A stretch of 64,000 nt of DNA from CAVQDV01 sp963711375 (GCA_963711375.1 CAVQDV010000005.1:248001-312000), one strand, 5' to 3'; shown: positions 35,033-43,987, counted from the first letter of the stretch. The notes: generated by a model from the letters alone, not told the origin. Program-made: numbers and translations.

Positions 35033-36376
35033 TTATTTCACCTCAAGAACCAAACCATTTAGGGCGACAATTTCCACTGTTTGCCCTTCTTTTACGGTTT
35101 CTGAAGAATGAAAATGCCACAACTCACCTTCTAATTGAACCCATAAAACTCCGCTTCGATTGACCACGGTCGCGTGTTTTCCAATCATCCCTTCTGCGCC
35201 ACTAACCCCAGGCTGGTTTCGCGCACGCAGAACGAAATAAAATATGCCACCTACTACTAATATCGTCGTCATGACGACGCCTGCAATTAATTGCAAAGGG
35301 ATAGCATAGCCAAATCCTTCTGTTCTCATCAATAAAATAGAACCCACGGCTAAACTAATCACCCCACCAACGCCCAACACGCCCGACGTGATAAATAATT
35401 CCCCAAAAATAAAGGCCATTCCTAATAAAATTAAGGCAAGGCCCGCATAATTAATGGGTAGCAATTGAAAGGCATATAAGGCGAGTAATAAGGCGATCGC
35501 TCCCGCCACCCCTGGCAACACAAAACCAGGATTCGCAAATTCAAAAAATAAGCCGTAAAAACCGATCATTAATAAAATGTAAGCGACGGATGGATCTGTA
35601 ATTATCGATAAAAATTCATTTCGCCAATCGGGAGCTAATTCGAAGGTCGTTAAATTTTTACTTTGAATGATGGTTTCATTTCCGTTGACCAAGACTTTTT
35701 GGCCATCAATTTTCGTTAACAAATCGGGAATATCATTGGCGACCACATCAATGACTTTTTGCTTAAGCGCTTCTTCGGCCGATAAACTCCGCGCTTCTCC
35801 CACCGCTTGCTCGGCCCACTCGGCATTACGGCCTCGCAATTGAGCTAAACTTCGGATATAGGCTTTTGCATCATTAACGGCTTTTAATTCCGATGGGCTT
35901 GTTTTTTTCGAAGATTCTGGTGTTGAACCAAAACCACCGATTTGTATGGGTGTGGCGGCTCCTAAATTGGTACCTGGGGCCATCGCAGCAATGTGGCTGG
36001 CATACAAAATATAAGTCCCCGCGCTAGCCGCCCGAGACCCAGAAGGCGCCACATAAGAAACCACTGGAACTTTAGAGGCCAAAATATCTTTAATAATAAT
36101 GCGCATCGAGCTACTCAATCCGCCTGGCGTGTCCAACTGCAATATTATTAAGGGGTTCTGATGTTTCACGGCATACTCTATGCCTCGACTGATATAATCT
36201 TGAGAAGCTGGCCCAATAGCTCCATTTACTTTTAGTAAAATAACACGGGATTTTTCGAGAGAATCTTGCCGCTGACTCGCCCCAACCCACTGCATCATAA
36301 AAAATAAACCAAGACCAATAAGCGCCAACAACACGATACGCGCGACAGTTCCCTTGATTGTGAGTTGTCTATCCAT
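35033..36376 (-). CDS. nfeD: NfeD1b-type membrane serine protease (slipin partner)
   Basis: A 447-residue NfeD-family protein. An N-terminal membrane anchor (14-30) is followed by a ClpP-like protease domain: LDTPGGLSSSMR (oxyanion region), RAASAGTYILYAS (catalytic Ser) and the Lys base near LKQKVIDVVAND. Then come 4-5 membrane helices (about 255-375) and a C-terminal OB-fold NfeD domain (IGKHATVVNRSG). Archaeal homologue 1510-N cleaves the C-terminus of its stomatin partner. The adjacent slipin gene (21 bp) fits that pairing. The start is at 36376, 51 bp after cysS. Confidence 0.92.
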   Translation of the reverse strand: MDRQLTIKGTVARIVLLALIGLGLFFMMQWVGASQRQDSLEKSRVILLKVNGAIGPASQDYISRGIEYAVKHQNPLIILQLDTPGGLSSSMRIIIKDILASKVPVVSYVAPSGSRAASAGTYILYASHIAAMAPGTNLGAATPIQIGGFGSTPESSKKTSPSELKAVNDAKAYIRSLAQLRGRNAEWAEQAVGEARSLSAEEALKQKVIDVVANDIPDLLTKIDGQKVLVNGNETIIQSKNLTTFELAPDWRNEFLSIITDPSVAYILLMIGFYGLFFEFANPGFVLPGVAGAIALLLALYAFQLLPINYAGLALILLGMAFIFGELFITSGVLGVGGVISLAVGSILLMRTEGFGYAIPLQLIAGVVMTTILVVGGIFYFVLRARNQPGVSGAEGMIGKHATVVNRSGVLWVQLEGELWHFHSSETVKEGQTVEIVALNGLVLEVK

Positions 36377-36427
36377 AGAAAATCATTATGGCATCGCGGA
36401 TTCCCGCTGTAAATTCTTATTCCTTAT

Positions 36428-37816
36428 TTACCCAACACGACGCCAGGTAGTGCCTGCAGAGCCATCTTCAATCACGATGCCCATCGATAAAAGTTCTTTG
36501 CGAATTTCATCGGCGCGGGCGAAGTTTTTGCTGGCTCTAGCCATGTTTCGCTCGGAAATGAGCGACTCGATGCTTGCCGTTTCTTGGTCTGAGGTATCGC
36601 CACGCAAAAATTCTTCGGGATTTTCCTGCAGAATTTGAAAAATTCCACCTAAGCGTTTTAGCACGCTGGCTATAGTTGAGGCTTCTTGAATTTGATTTTG
36701 CTCTTTCAAGCGATTGACTTCATGCGCCATATCAAATAATACCGCTAAGGCAACGGGTGAATTAAAATCATCATCCATCGCGGCAGAAAATGCATCTTCA
36801 TAAGGTAAAGCCCGGGCATTTTCGACTTCTGGCAAGCCTCGGATGGCGGTATATAAGCGCTCTAAAGAACTTCGAACTTGCGCCAAAGTTTCAGCCGAAT
36901 AATTGACAGGGGAACGATAATGCGCAGAGATCATAAAATAACGAATGATTTCGGGATCCTGCTGCTCTAATACTTCGCGAATCGTAAAGAAATTCCCGAG
37001 AGATTTAGACATTTTTTCTTTATTGACTAACAAGAGCCCTGCATGCATCCACGTATTTGCAAAGGTTTTTCCATTTGCCGCTTCGGATTGCGCAATTTCA
37101 TTTTCATGATGCGGGAATTTTAAATCCATGCCGCCCCCATGAATATCAAAAGGCTGCCCTAAAATTTCAGTCGACATTGCAGAGCATTCGATATGCCAAC
37201 CCGGACGACCCGCACCCCAGGGAGAATCCCAGGTTGGTTCGCCTGGTTTTGATATTTTCCAGAGCACAAAATCCAAAGGATCTCGCTTTTGTTCTCCGAT
37301 AGAAACTCGCGCACCCGAAATTAATTTTTCCACATCTCGTCGCGATAATTTTCCATAGTCTTTAAAATCGCGCACACTAAAACAAACATCTTTATTATCG
37401 GCCACATAGGCAAATCCGCCGGCAATTAATTGCTGAATTAATTCGATAATTTGTGCAATATGCCCCGTTGCGCGAGGCTCAACATCCGGCGGCAAAATGC
37501 CTAAAGCTTTTTCATCTTCGTGCATAGCCGTAATAAATCGTTCGGTAAGTTGCTCACAAGCTTCTTTATTTTCCGCCGCACGTTGAATTATTTTATCATC
37601 CACGTCCGTAATATTTCGGACATATTTCACTGCAAAACCACGCGCCCGTAAATAACGCACGATAACATCAAAAACAATTAAAGAGCGCGCGTGGCCAATG
37701 TGGCAATAATCATAAACTGTAATTCCGCACACATATATACTAATACGACCAGGAATCAGCGGTTTAAAAATTTCTTTTTCATTGCTTAAACTGTTGTATA
37801 TTTTTAGAGTGCTCAT
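36428..37816 (-). CDS. cysS: Cysteinyl-tRNA synthetase
   Basis: A 462-residue class I synthetase that charges tRNA(Cys). Zinc Cys30 (YVCGITVYDYCHIGHARS) and HIGH (39-42) are at the N-terminus. The mid-protein HIECSAMSTEILG and HHENEIAQSEA carry the other zinc ligands, and KEKMSKSLGNF gives KMSKS. The length matches E. coli (461). It overlaps gltX by 4 bp (37813-37816), an arrangement of two synthetases in one operon. Confidence 0.98.
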   Translation of the reverse strand: MSTLKIYNSLSNEKEIFKPLIPGRISIYVCGITVYDYCHIGHARSLIVFDVIVRYLRARGFAVKYVRNITDVDDKIIQRAAENKEACEQLTERFITAMHEDEKALGILPPDVEPRATGHIAQIIELIQQLIAGGFAYVADNKDVCFSVRDFKDYGKLSRRDVEKLISGARVSIGEQKRDPLDFVLWKISKPGEPTWDSPWGAGRPGWHIECSAMSTEILGQPFDIHGGGMDLKFPHHENEIAQSEAANGKTFANTWMHAGLLLVNKEKMSKSLGNFFTIREVLEQQDPEIIRYFMISAHYRSPVNYSAETLAQVRSSLERLYTAIRGLPEVENARALPYEDAFSAAMDDDFNSPVALAVLFDMAHEVNRLKEQNQIQEASTIASVLKRLGGIFQILQENPEEFLRGDTSDQETASIESLISERNMARASKNFARADEIRKELLSMGIVIEDGSAGTTWRRVG

Positions 37817-39216
37817 AGCGCGGTTTCCAAGCGCCGATGAACTTCTTTGGGCCCTAAAATATGAAGTAATTTTTCTAATTCAGGACCATGCTGCTCACCC
37901 GTTAATGCAATTCGTAATGGCATAAAAAGTGCCTTACCTTTTACATCCAAAGCCGATTTAATGTGATTCATCATGGCCGGAAAATCTTTTGGATTCGCCG
38001 CATATGCCGCCATGGCAACTTTAAAATAATCAGCGCCGGCTTGTTTCAAAACCGCCAACTCAGAATCGCCATAGGAAATTTCATCACCATAAATAATTTT
38101 TACCCAATGCAAAGCCTCTCTTGGAAATAAAATATTTGGCTTAATTAGCTCAATAAATTCCATTCGCTGATTACCAGGAATATTAGCCTGAACCTCGCCG
38201 AGCCAGTTCCACACTTCATCCAGTGAAAGTTGCTCTAAGGCCATTTTTTGCCAGAAATTTAATTGCTCGAGATTAAATTTAGCAGGAGACTTTACAAGCG
38301 ATTCTACTTTAAATTGTGCCGCTAATTCATCCAAGCTGAGATATTGATCATGGCCATAATAATGCCCGAGGCGTGCTAAATAATTATTTATGGCATTCGG
38401 TAAATAGCCTTCTGCCCGTAATTCTACGGCACTTTTGCTGCCATGACGCTTTGATAATGGCGAGCCATCAGGGCCCACTATTAAAGCAATATGTCCGTAG
38501 GCTGGAATCGGCAGACCTAAAGCCTGCAAAATTAAAATTTGTCTTGGCGTATTGGTTAAATGATCCTCGCCTCGAATGGCATGAGTTACTTTCATCAAGG
38601 CATCGTCGATGGCATTGCAAAACATAAAAGGAGAAGTTCCATTATTGCGACGTATAATAAAATCGCCCATGTCGTCGGTTTTATAGCTTTGTTTTCCACG
38701 AACGAGATCATCAAACTCTACAATGGAATCTTCCGGGACGCTAAATCGGAGAGTGGGTTTCAAGCCCTGTGCTAATTTCGCCTCGCAATCCCCTGCACTG
38801 AGCGCACGACAGGTGCCAGGATAACGCGGAGGTTTCCCCTGAGATCGCTGAATTTTACGGGTTAACGCAAGCTCCTCTTCGCTGCAAAAGCAGAGATATG
38901 CAAAACCCGCTTCTTCAAGACGCTGATAATAATCATCATAAATCGCTTGCCGTTGTGACTGAAAATAAGGACCCAAGCCAGCATCATGGCTAGGACCCTC
39001 CTGCCAATCCAAACCGAGCCAATGTAAATCCTGCTGTAATTGTTCGGTGAAGCGCTCCTCGGAGCGTTCAGCATCCGTGTCTTCAATGCGCAGCAAAAAA
39101 GTACCCGCCTGGTTTCGGGCATAAAGAGCACTAAATAATGCGGTGCGGATATTTCCTAAATGAATGAGGCCCGTCGGGCTCGGACAGAATCGCGTTTTTA
39201 CATTTGAGTGTTTCAT
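37813..39216 (-). CDS. gltX: Glutamyl-tRNA synthetase
   Basis: A 467-residue class Ic synthetase that charges tRNA(Glu), and tRNA(Gln) too if GatCAB is used for Gln. The HIGH-equivalent is SPTGLIHLGNIRTALFSALY and the KMSKS-equivalent PLSKRHGS. The zinc-type CRALSAGDCEAK is present. It is the first gene of the long minus-strand train gltX-cysS-nfeD-slipin-ndvB-galU-pilVWX. With gatCAB in the same window, an indirect Gln pathway is plausible but unproved. Confidence 0.97.
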   Translation of the reverse strand: MKHSNVKTRFCPSPTGLIHLGNIRTALFSALYARNQAGTFLLRIEDTDAERSEERFTEQLQQDLHWLGLDWQEGPSHDAGLGPYFQSQRQAIYDDYYQRLEEAGFAYLCFCSEEELALTRKIQRSQGKPPRYPGTCRALSAGDCEAKLAQGLKPTLRFSVPEDSIVEFDDLVRGKQSYKTDDMGDFIIRRNNGTSPFMFCNAIDDALMKVTHAIRGEDHLTNTPRQILILQALGLPIPAYGHIALIVGPDGSPLSKRHGSKSAVELRAEGYLPNAINNYLARLGHYYGHDQYLSLDELAAQFKVESLVKSPAKFNLEQLNFWQKMALEQLSLDEVWNWLGEVQANIPGNQRMEFIELIKPNILFPREALHWVKIIYGDEISYGDSELAVLKQAGADYFKVAMAAYAANPKDFPAMMNHIKSALDVKGKALFMPLRIALTGEQHGPELEKLLHILGPKEVHRRLETAL

Positions 39217-39282
39217 AGCGTCGCATTATGCCAAGAAATCCTTGGCTCTGCCATAGGGGCTTTGGGTAAATACAAAACACTA

Positions 39283-39304
39283 CGCGGCCAGTTTTTTGGC
39301 CGCG
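39283..39304 (-). terminator. Rho-independent terminator after the SDR gene
   Basis: CGCGGCCA (39283-39290), a GTTTTT loop and TGGCCGCG (39297-39304) form a perfect 8-bp GC-rich stem. On the minus strand it is followed by TAGTGTTTTGTATTT. It lies 23 bp after the SDR stop and separates it from gltX. Confidence 0.75.
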
Positions 39305-39326
39305 CAGAGTATATCTTGATTAGCTG

Positions 39327-40088
39327 TTACATTAAATTGTTAACCCATCCACCATCGACAACAAGGTTTGTGCCAGTGATGTATTTGGCTTCTGCGGAAA
39401 GCAGAAAAGAGAATGCATGGGCAATGTCTGCTGGTTCACCAAAGTGGTGTCCTAGCGGAATTCGGCGAGAATTTCGCTTTTTAAAATCCTCTGCTTGCAC
39501 TTCATCTAAGCCCAACTTTTCGTAAACCGGCGTTTCAATAGAACCCGGAGAAACACAATTCACTCGAATATCACGTGGAGCTAATTCAATAGCAAGATTC
39601 TTTGCAAAGGACAGTAATGCTGATTTAGTTGCTGAATAGACCGAAGCGCCAACTGCACCCCCCTCTATAAACATCGTACTCGTAAATAAAATCGATGACT
39701 CATCACTTAGTATCGGCAATAATTTCTGAAGTAAGAAATAGGGTCCTTTTACGTTAACGGCAAAGCTTTTGTCGAAATTTTCATCATCCCAAGACTCAAT
39801 CGGCATAAAGCAGGTATAGGCCGCATTAAAAACAATTCCATTGAGACTGCCATACTTCTTGGTAATATATTGCACCAAATCATCGATGCTTTTTGCATTG
39901 CCCATATCAGAGACGAGAAATTCTATATTACTGTCAGGCATTTTCGCTTTGGCTTCTTCTACGCTCTTTGTAGACGAAGCCGTTGCAATGATAGTAGCCC
40001 CCTCTTCAGAAAGCGTCTTTACAGTGGCTGCCCCGATTCCAGAAGTTCCACCAGTTACCAAGAATATTTTTTTGCTGTGTTTAGCCAT
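39327..40088 (-). CDS. Short-chain dehydrogenase/reductase
   Basis: A 253-residue classical SDR using NAD(P)(H). The cofactor loop is VTGGTSGIGAATV and the NAG-like motif is FNAAYT. The catalytic Ser precedes YSATKSALLSFAKNLAIELA (Y-x3-K), and there is VNCVSPGSIETP. The Rossmann fold is complete, but the substrate cannot be told from sequence. It lies 21 bp after the hemerythrin-like gene on the same strand, so the two probably form an operon, ended by the hairpin at 39283. Confidence 0.9.
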   Translation of the reverse strand: MAKHSKKIFLVTGGTSGIGAATVKTLSEEGATIIATASSTKSVEEAKAKMPDSNIEFLVSDMGNAKSIDDLVQYITKKYGSLNGIVFNAAYTCFMPIESWDDENFDKSFAVNVKGPYFLLQKLLPILSDESSILFTSTMFIEGGAVGASVYSATKSALLSFAKNLAIELAPRDIRVNCVSPGSIETPVYEKLGLDEVQAEDFKKRNSRRIPLGHHFGEPADIAHAFSFLLSAEAKYITGTNLVVDGGWVNNLM

Positions 40089-40109
40089 TTTTTTCTCCCA
40101 AAAAAAAGT

Positions 40110-40814
40110 TTAATGTTTAGTTGAAGCGGCCATAAGCTCTTCGATTTTATGAATTTCTTGTTTACCCATTTTTTGAAATAATCTTCTTTTGTATCCTTCA
40201 AAAAAGGATTTATTAGTTTTTTCCTTTAGAAGATTTAACATTAAAATACGTTCATGCACATTAAGTGAGGCAAAACTTTTCATCAAGAATACTTCAAATT
40301 CTGTTGGTGTAATTAAAGACATGATGTCTTCGGTTATTGCCATTAATTCGTCATCCGAAAAGGCTTTCCATATTTCAGGCAAGAGCTCTTCCTCGTTATG
40401 TAAATGAATCAGGTTGTCCACAATCCAATCTCGTATAAAAAAATGATAGTCTTCAAATTTAAGACCACGGCTCTCCTTGTCTTTTGTGTGGATAATGTCA
40501 TCTAGCTTATCTTTAATGACTTTAAATTTTCTTCGGTCACGTATGTGCTCTTGCATAGCGGTTAGCCCAGAATGACTTAAGGCCACATTTTCAATACGCT
40601 CAGCAAATTGGGGCCATACTTTGTCATCTTCAATACCCATATGACTGGCCAAAAATGAGATAAACTTATACATATGTTTTTTATGCACTCTCAACTCTTC
40701 CGAGTCATAAAAGTCCATTGCGTTAAGTTCATTTCCAAGGTTAAACAACATTAGCTCACAAGCCTTATGAGGCAGAGCAAATATATTAACGCGATTCTGT
40801 CTAAAAAGAGCCAT
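40110..40814 (-). CDS. Hemerythrin-like domain protein
   Basis: A 234-residue helical protein with hemerythrin-type metal ligands: LPHKACELMLFNLG (H16), the SHMGIEDDKVWPQF block, HSGLTAMQEHIRDR and LIHLHNEEELLPEIW (H and E ligands). This is the two-copy His/Glu layout of four-helix diiron proteins that bind O2, NO or sense iron. The C-terminal 80 residues lack a known fold. It is the first gene of a pair with the SDR, suggesting a redox or stress role (inference). Confidence 0.75.
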   Translation of the reverse strand: MALFRQNRVNIFALPHKACELMLFNLGNELNAMDFYDSEELRVHKKHMYKFISFLASHMGIEDDKVWPQFAERIENVALSHSGLTAMQEHIRDRRKFKVIKDKLDDIIHTKDKESRGLKFEDYHFFIRDWIVDNLIHLHNEEELLPEIWKAFSDDELMAITEDIMSLITPTEFEVFLMKSFASLNVHERILMLNLLKEKTNKSFFEGYKRRLFQKMGKQEIHKIEELMAASTKH

Positions 40815-40924
40815 GTCTTACTCCTTATGTTAATACGTTTTATTCAAGACTCATAACCAGCATAGTACAGAATTTAACAATTTCCAGTACTCATCCAAAT
40901 CCCCAGAACCGTGCTTAAAAAATT

Positions 40925-40942
40925 AGGAGTTCCCGCTAAAGC
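40925..40942. repeat. REP-like palindrome, degenerate copy
   Basis: AGGAGTTCCCGCTAAAGC equals the left arm and centre of copy B (10447-10464), but the right arm is lost (AGGTATGGC). It lies in the spacer before msrBA. Confidence 0.7.
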
Positions 40943-40987
40943 AGGTATGGCTTGTGAGTTCACCACAAAATCCCTTATAATTCCCTC

Positions 40988-41848
40988 ATGCACATCAAAA
41001 CAAAAAGCCTCCCACCTGCCTTCCTATCGATTATTCAAGACAAGGGAACTGAGCCTCCTTTTACCGGATTTTACGATGATTTTGATCAAGCAGGCACTTA
41101 TTTATGCCGACTATGCGGCCTTGCGGCATTTCGTGCAGAAAGCAAATTTCACTCTGGCTGCGGCTGGCCCTCTTTTGACAGCGAAATTCCGGGGACCGTA
41201 AAACGCTTGCCAGATGCCGATGGCCGCAGAACCGAAATTTTATGCCAACGCTGTGGAGCACATTTTGGTCATGTATTTTCGGGAGAAGGATTTACCGATA
41301 AAAACACACGACATTGCGTGAATTCCGCCAGCGTAGATTTTGTTGAAAGCCTAGAGGTAAAAGACACTGAAGAAGCCTTTTTTGCTGCCGGTTGTTTTTG
41401 GGGTGTTGAATATTATTTTAAAAAATTGCCTGGGGTCTTAAAAACCGAAGTAGGCTATCAGGGCGGACGCCGAGAAAACCCTAGCTATGAACAAGTTTGC
41501 ACTGGAGCTACCGGGCACCTTGAAGCTATCCGAGTTGTTTTTGATCCGAGCCTAGTTTCCTATGAAAAATTAGCACAATATTTCTTTGAAATTCATGACC
41601 CCACTCAAAAAAATGGGCAAGGTCCCGATTTGGGTCAACAATATCACAGTGCAATTTTTTATTATGATGACACTCAAAAAAATACGGCAGAAATGCTCAT
41701 TAAAACTCTAGAAAAAAAGGGATATGACATAGCCACTACTCTCTTGCCGGTAAGCACTTTTTGGCCTGCTGAATTGTACCATCAAGATTATTACACCAAG
41801 AATCATAAAACACCCTACTGTCATACTTATACTAAGCGTTTTGATTAA
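40988..41848 (+). CDS. msrBA: Bifunctional methionine sulfoxide reductase MsrB-MsrA
   Basis: A 286-residue fusion repairing both stereoisomers of methionine sulfoxide. MsrB is at residues about 5-120, with zinc Cys C40/C43 and C86/C89 and catalytic C110 (RHCVNSASVDF). MsrA is at about 127-286, with catalytic C136 (AAGCFWGVEYYF), and QVCTGATGHLEAIRV and YHQDYYTKNH. The order MsrB-MsrA is less usual than A-B but known. ATG 40988 starts directly at the MsrB helix; no strong ribosome site is seen. It lies 2 bp before lpxH, so the two are coupled. Confidence 0.95.
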   Translation: MHIKTKSLPPAFLSIIQDKGTEPPFTGFYDDFDQAGTYLCRLCGLAAFRAESKFHSGCGWPSFDSEIPGTVKRLPDADGRRTEILCQRCGAHFGHVFSGEGFTDKNTRHCVNSASVDFVESLEVKDTEEAFFAAGCFWGVEYYFKKLPGVLKTEVGYQGGRRENPSYEQVCTGATGHLEAIRVVFDPSLVSYEKLAQYFFEIHDPTQKNGQGPDLGQQYHSAIFYYDDTQKNTAEMLIKTLEKKGYDIATTLLPVSTFWPAELYHQDYYTKNHKTPYCHTYTKRFD

Positions 41849-41850
41849 AT

Positions 41851-42591
41851 ATGCAGCCTTATATCTACTTTATTTCCGATTTACATCTTGACGCCAATGA
41901 GCCACAGGTAGCTGAGGGTTTTATTCGATTTTTACGGGCACAAACTCGCCAAGCAAATGCCCTTTATATTCTTGGGGATTTCTTTGAAGCGTGGATCGGC
42001 GACGATACTGCCAGCCCTTTTGAAAAAAAAATTATTCAAGAACTCGCACTGGCCACACAGTCAGGCCTGCCCATTTATTTTATTCACGGAAATCGAGACT
42101 TTCTCATTGGAAAACAATTTGCAAAAGAAACTGGGGTGAAGATATTAAAGGATCCCAGTGTCGTTGAAATTTTCAGGAAAAAATGGCTAATTTCACATGG
42201 CGATTACTTGTGTACGAATGATCATTCACATATGAAACTTCGAAAATTCACACTAAATCCCTTTTTACAATTTTTATTTTTATTATTGCCTTCTTTGATA
42301 CGGCGGAAAATGCGCGATACATTAAAAAGCAAAAGTCGCCAGCACAAGGAAATAAAGCCCATGAAATTGATGGACATCAATTCAGAAACTCTCAAAAAAG
42401 AACTGCACCAGTATCGCGTTACTCAGATCATCCACGGGCATACACACGAAGGGAAAATTCACGAATTTACGCTCGATAATGCTTCTGCCACACGAGTGGT
42501 ACTGGGTGACTGGCACCAAACGGCAAAAATCCTTCGCTGCACTAAAGACGGCAAATTCAGCCTAGAAACGCTCACGCTAACCACCTGTTAA
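41851..42591 (+). CDS. lpxH: UDP-2,3-diacylglucosamine diphosphatase LpxH
   Basis: A 246-residue calcineurin-like metallophosphatase that cleaves UDP-2,3-diacylglucosamine to lipid X in lipid A synthesis, bound to the inner membrane. Metal motifs are ISDLHLDA (D10, H12), LGDFFEAWIGDD, IHGNRDFLIG, SHGDYLCTND and IHGHTHEG. The length matches E. coli LpxH (240). It follows msrBA by 2 bp. Confidence 0.96.
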   Translation: MQPYIYFISDLHLDANEPQVAEGFIRFLRAQTRQANALYILGDFFEAWIGDDTASPFEKKIIQELALATQSGLPIYFIHGNRDFLIGKQFAKETGVKILKDPSVVEIFRKKWLISHGDYLCTNDHSHMKLRKFTLNPFLQFLFLLLPSLIRRKMRDTLKSKSRQHKEIKPMKLMDINSETLKKELHQYRVTQIIHGHTHEGKIHEFTLDNASATRVVLGDWHQTAKILRCTKDGKFSLETLTLTTC

Positions 42592-42608
42592 GGTATATAC
42601 CTCCTAGC

Positions 42609-42631
42609 ATTGTAAATTTTTGCTACAATGT
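42609..42631 (+). promoter_or_regulatory. Promoter of the secreted Cys-module cluster
   Basis: TGC-TACAAT (-10 at 42625-42630) is an extended -10 about 31 bp before GTG 42661. The -10 is one arm of the inverted repeat CATTGTA (42609-42615) / TACAATG (42625-42631), a possible operator. The same TTTGCTACAATG occurs before the third paralogue. Confidence 0.55.
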
Positions 42632-42660
42632 ATATAGGCAATGAAAGATAGGGGGCAGCT

Positions 42661-43020
42661 GTGAAAATTTTAGAACACTATACTTGGGGGTTGAATCCCA
42701 AAGCCATCGTATTAATGCTAGGAATGTTGTGCACCTGGTTCCTTTCCCCGACTTTTGCCTTTCGCCAACTCAACCAAGGTACTGTTTACTACTACCAAAG
42801 TGATTCCCGACCAGGGGGGTACCATAGCCCAAATACCTACCAGCAAGGGGTTTATATAACGGGTGGTTATGGACCCGGAATTCCGACGGTAGGCCCAAGG
42901 GTAAGCCGCAGCTTTTATGGCACGAGATGCAGGCAAATTTACCAAAGCTGTATTGTTAGTTATGACAACTTAGGCTACCCCTACCGAAACTGCACGCGTA
43001 GCGTTCGTAATGTTTGTTAA
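42661..43020 (+). CDS. Secreted small protein with C-terminal tetracysteine module, paralogue 1
   Basis: A 119-residue exported protein of no known family. GTG 42661 follows AGGGGGCAGCT. The signal peptide ends near LSPTFA|FRQ (residue about 34). The mature part is Gly/Tyr/Ser/Pro-rich. The C-terminus has Cys at C-x6-C-x13-C-x7-C, with CRQIYQSC, YDNLGYPYRNC and a final Cys. The next two genes share the same module with different middles. Four fixed Cys suggest two disulfides or a metal site. It is less His-rich than its relatives. Confidence 0.75.
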   Translation: MKILEHYTWGLNPKAIVLMLGMLCTWFLSPTFAFRQLNQGTVYYYQSDSRPGGYHSPNTYQQGVYITGGYGPGIPTVGPRVSRSFYGTRCRQIYQSCIVSYDNLGYPYRNCTRSVRNVC

Positions 43021-43037
43021 AGAGGAGTAATCGAATC

Positions 43038-43391
43038 ATGAAAATTTTTACAATATTATTTGAGCATTCTCAATTCAAAGCAGTGGCTTTAGCCTCTAGC
43101 ATGCTCTGCCTTGGAATTGCGACACCGGTCTTTGCTGCTCATCATGGTGGGGGCGGCTATCATCACGCTTATCATGGCGGTTTTCACAGAGGATATCACC
43201 ACGCTTATTATCACCGTGGGTATCACCATGGGTATTACCGTGCTTATTATTATGGTGCTTATCATCCATATGGATATTACGGTGGCTACTATGGTGGCTG
43301 CAGAAGAGTCTTTACCCGCTGTGTCATTCTTTATGACGGCTTTGGCTACCCATACAGACACTGCTACCGCGCATTTCGATACGTGTGCTGA
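43038..43391 (+). CDS. Secreted His/Tyr/Gly-rich protein with tetracysteine module, paralogue 2
   Basis: A 117-residue exported protein. ATG 43038 follows AGAGGAGTAATCGAATC. The signal peptide ends at GIATPVFA|AHH. The mature middle is a His/Gly/Tyr tract (HHGGGGYHH, FHRGYHHAYYHRGYHHGYY), with over 12 His, which should bind transition metals. The C-terminal module is CRRVFTRC, YDGFGYPYRHC and a final Cys. It starts 17 bp after paralogue 1, so they share a transcript. Function unknown; envelope metal buffering or a surface coat are guesses. Confidence 0.78.
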   Translation: MKIFTILFEHSQFKAVALASSMLCLGIATPVFAAHHGGGGYHHAYHGGFHRGYHHAYYHRGYHHGYYRAYYYGAYHPYGYYGGYYGGCRRVFTRCVILYDGFGYPYRHCYRAFRYVC

Positions 43392-43466
43392 TCATGAGAC
43401 TAAAAATAATGTGTGCTTTTTTAGTACAAGATATTTTTGGGTTTTACCATCTATTTTCAAAATCTT

Positions 43467-43475
43467 TGCTACAAT
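43467..43475 (+). promoter_or_regulatory. Internal promoter before paralogue 3
   Basis: TTTGC-TACAAT with -10 at 43470-43475 repeats the 12-base core of the cluster promoter at 42620-42631. It lies 31 bp before ATG 43507. The 115-bp gap after paralogue 2 holds nothing else I can name. Confidence 0.5.
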
Positions 43476-43506
43476 GAAATTAGGAAATCAAAAAGAGGAT
43501 GAAGCC

Positions 43507-43899
43507 ATGAAACTTTTAAGTCTTACAGGTAGAGAATTTGGATTAAAAAGCTTAGTTTTAGCGGCCGGCTTGCTAAGCTTCAGCCTCGCAACACCTAGTT
43601 TTGCCTTCCATGGCGGCGGTGGATACCATGGTGGTGGCGGATACCATGGCGGCGGCGGATACCATGGCGGTGGCGGATATCGCGGGTATTATCGTCGTGG
43701 GTATTATGGCGGCTACGGCGGCTATGGCGGTTATGGTTACTATGGTGGGTTCGGACCTGGATTTGTAGTGGGCACTGCGCTAGCCCCAGGTTATTATTAC
43801 GGGGGTTGCAGACGCGTGTTCACAAGATGTTTCATCCACTATGACAACTGGGGACATGCTTATCGTTCGTGCGCACATTACGTTCGGTATGTTTGCTAG
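43507..43899 (+). CDS. Secreted Gly/Tyr-rich protein with tetracysteine module, paralogue 3
   Basis: A 130-residue exported protein. I place the start at ATG 43507 (AAAGAGGATGAAGCC before it); reading further upstream would overlap paralogue 2 in another frame. The signal peptide ends at LATPSFA|FHG. The mature chain opens with four GGGGYH-type repeats (12-15 bp DNA repeat at 43613-43680), then GYYRRGYYGGYGG repeats. The C-terminal module is CRRVFTRC, YDNWGHAYRSC and a final Cys. A strong terminator follows 16 bp after the stop. Confidence 0.8.
   Translation: MKLLSLTGREFGLKSLVLAAGLLSFSLATPSFAFHGGGGYHGGGGYHGGGGYHGGGGYRGYYRRGYYGGYGGYGGYGYYGGFGPGFVVGTALAPGYYYGGCRRVFTRCFIHYDNWGHAYRSCAHYVRYVC
43613..43682 (+). 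repeat. Tandem GGCGGYGGATAYCATGGY repeat inside paralogue 3
   Basis: About four in-frame copies of a 15-bp unit (GGTGGATACCATGGC-like, encoding GGGYH) run in tandem. Copy number changes would lengthen or shorten the exported His/Gly tract without breaking the frame. Confidence 0.75.
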
Positions 43900-43914
43900 T
43901 ATTAGGTTTATTCT

Positions 43915-43942
43915 GAAAGGGGCCGTTTTTGGCCCTTTTTTT
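43915..43942 (+). terminator. Rho-independent terminator of the secreted cluster
   Basis: AAAGGGGCC, loop GTTTTT and GGCCCTTTTTTT form a GC stem directly followed by seven T. It is a textbook intrinsic terminator 16 bp after paralogue 3. Confidence 0.9.
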
Positions 43943-43987
43943 GTGTTAATATGAGAGTTGAACACTAAACAGTAACAGGAGGTTCAA

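Noticed and set aside
43111..43506. Long upstream extension of paralogue 3
   Set aside because: It overlaps paralogue 2 in another frame and lacks a signal peptide; the real start with ribosome site and signal is at 43507.
43613..43740. Tandem repeats resembling a CRISPR array
   Set aside because: The repeats are in-frame GGGYH codons inside a secreted protein, with no spacers.
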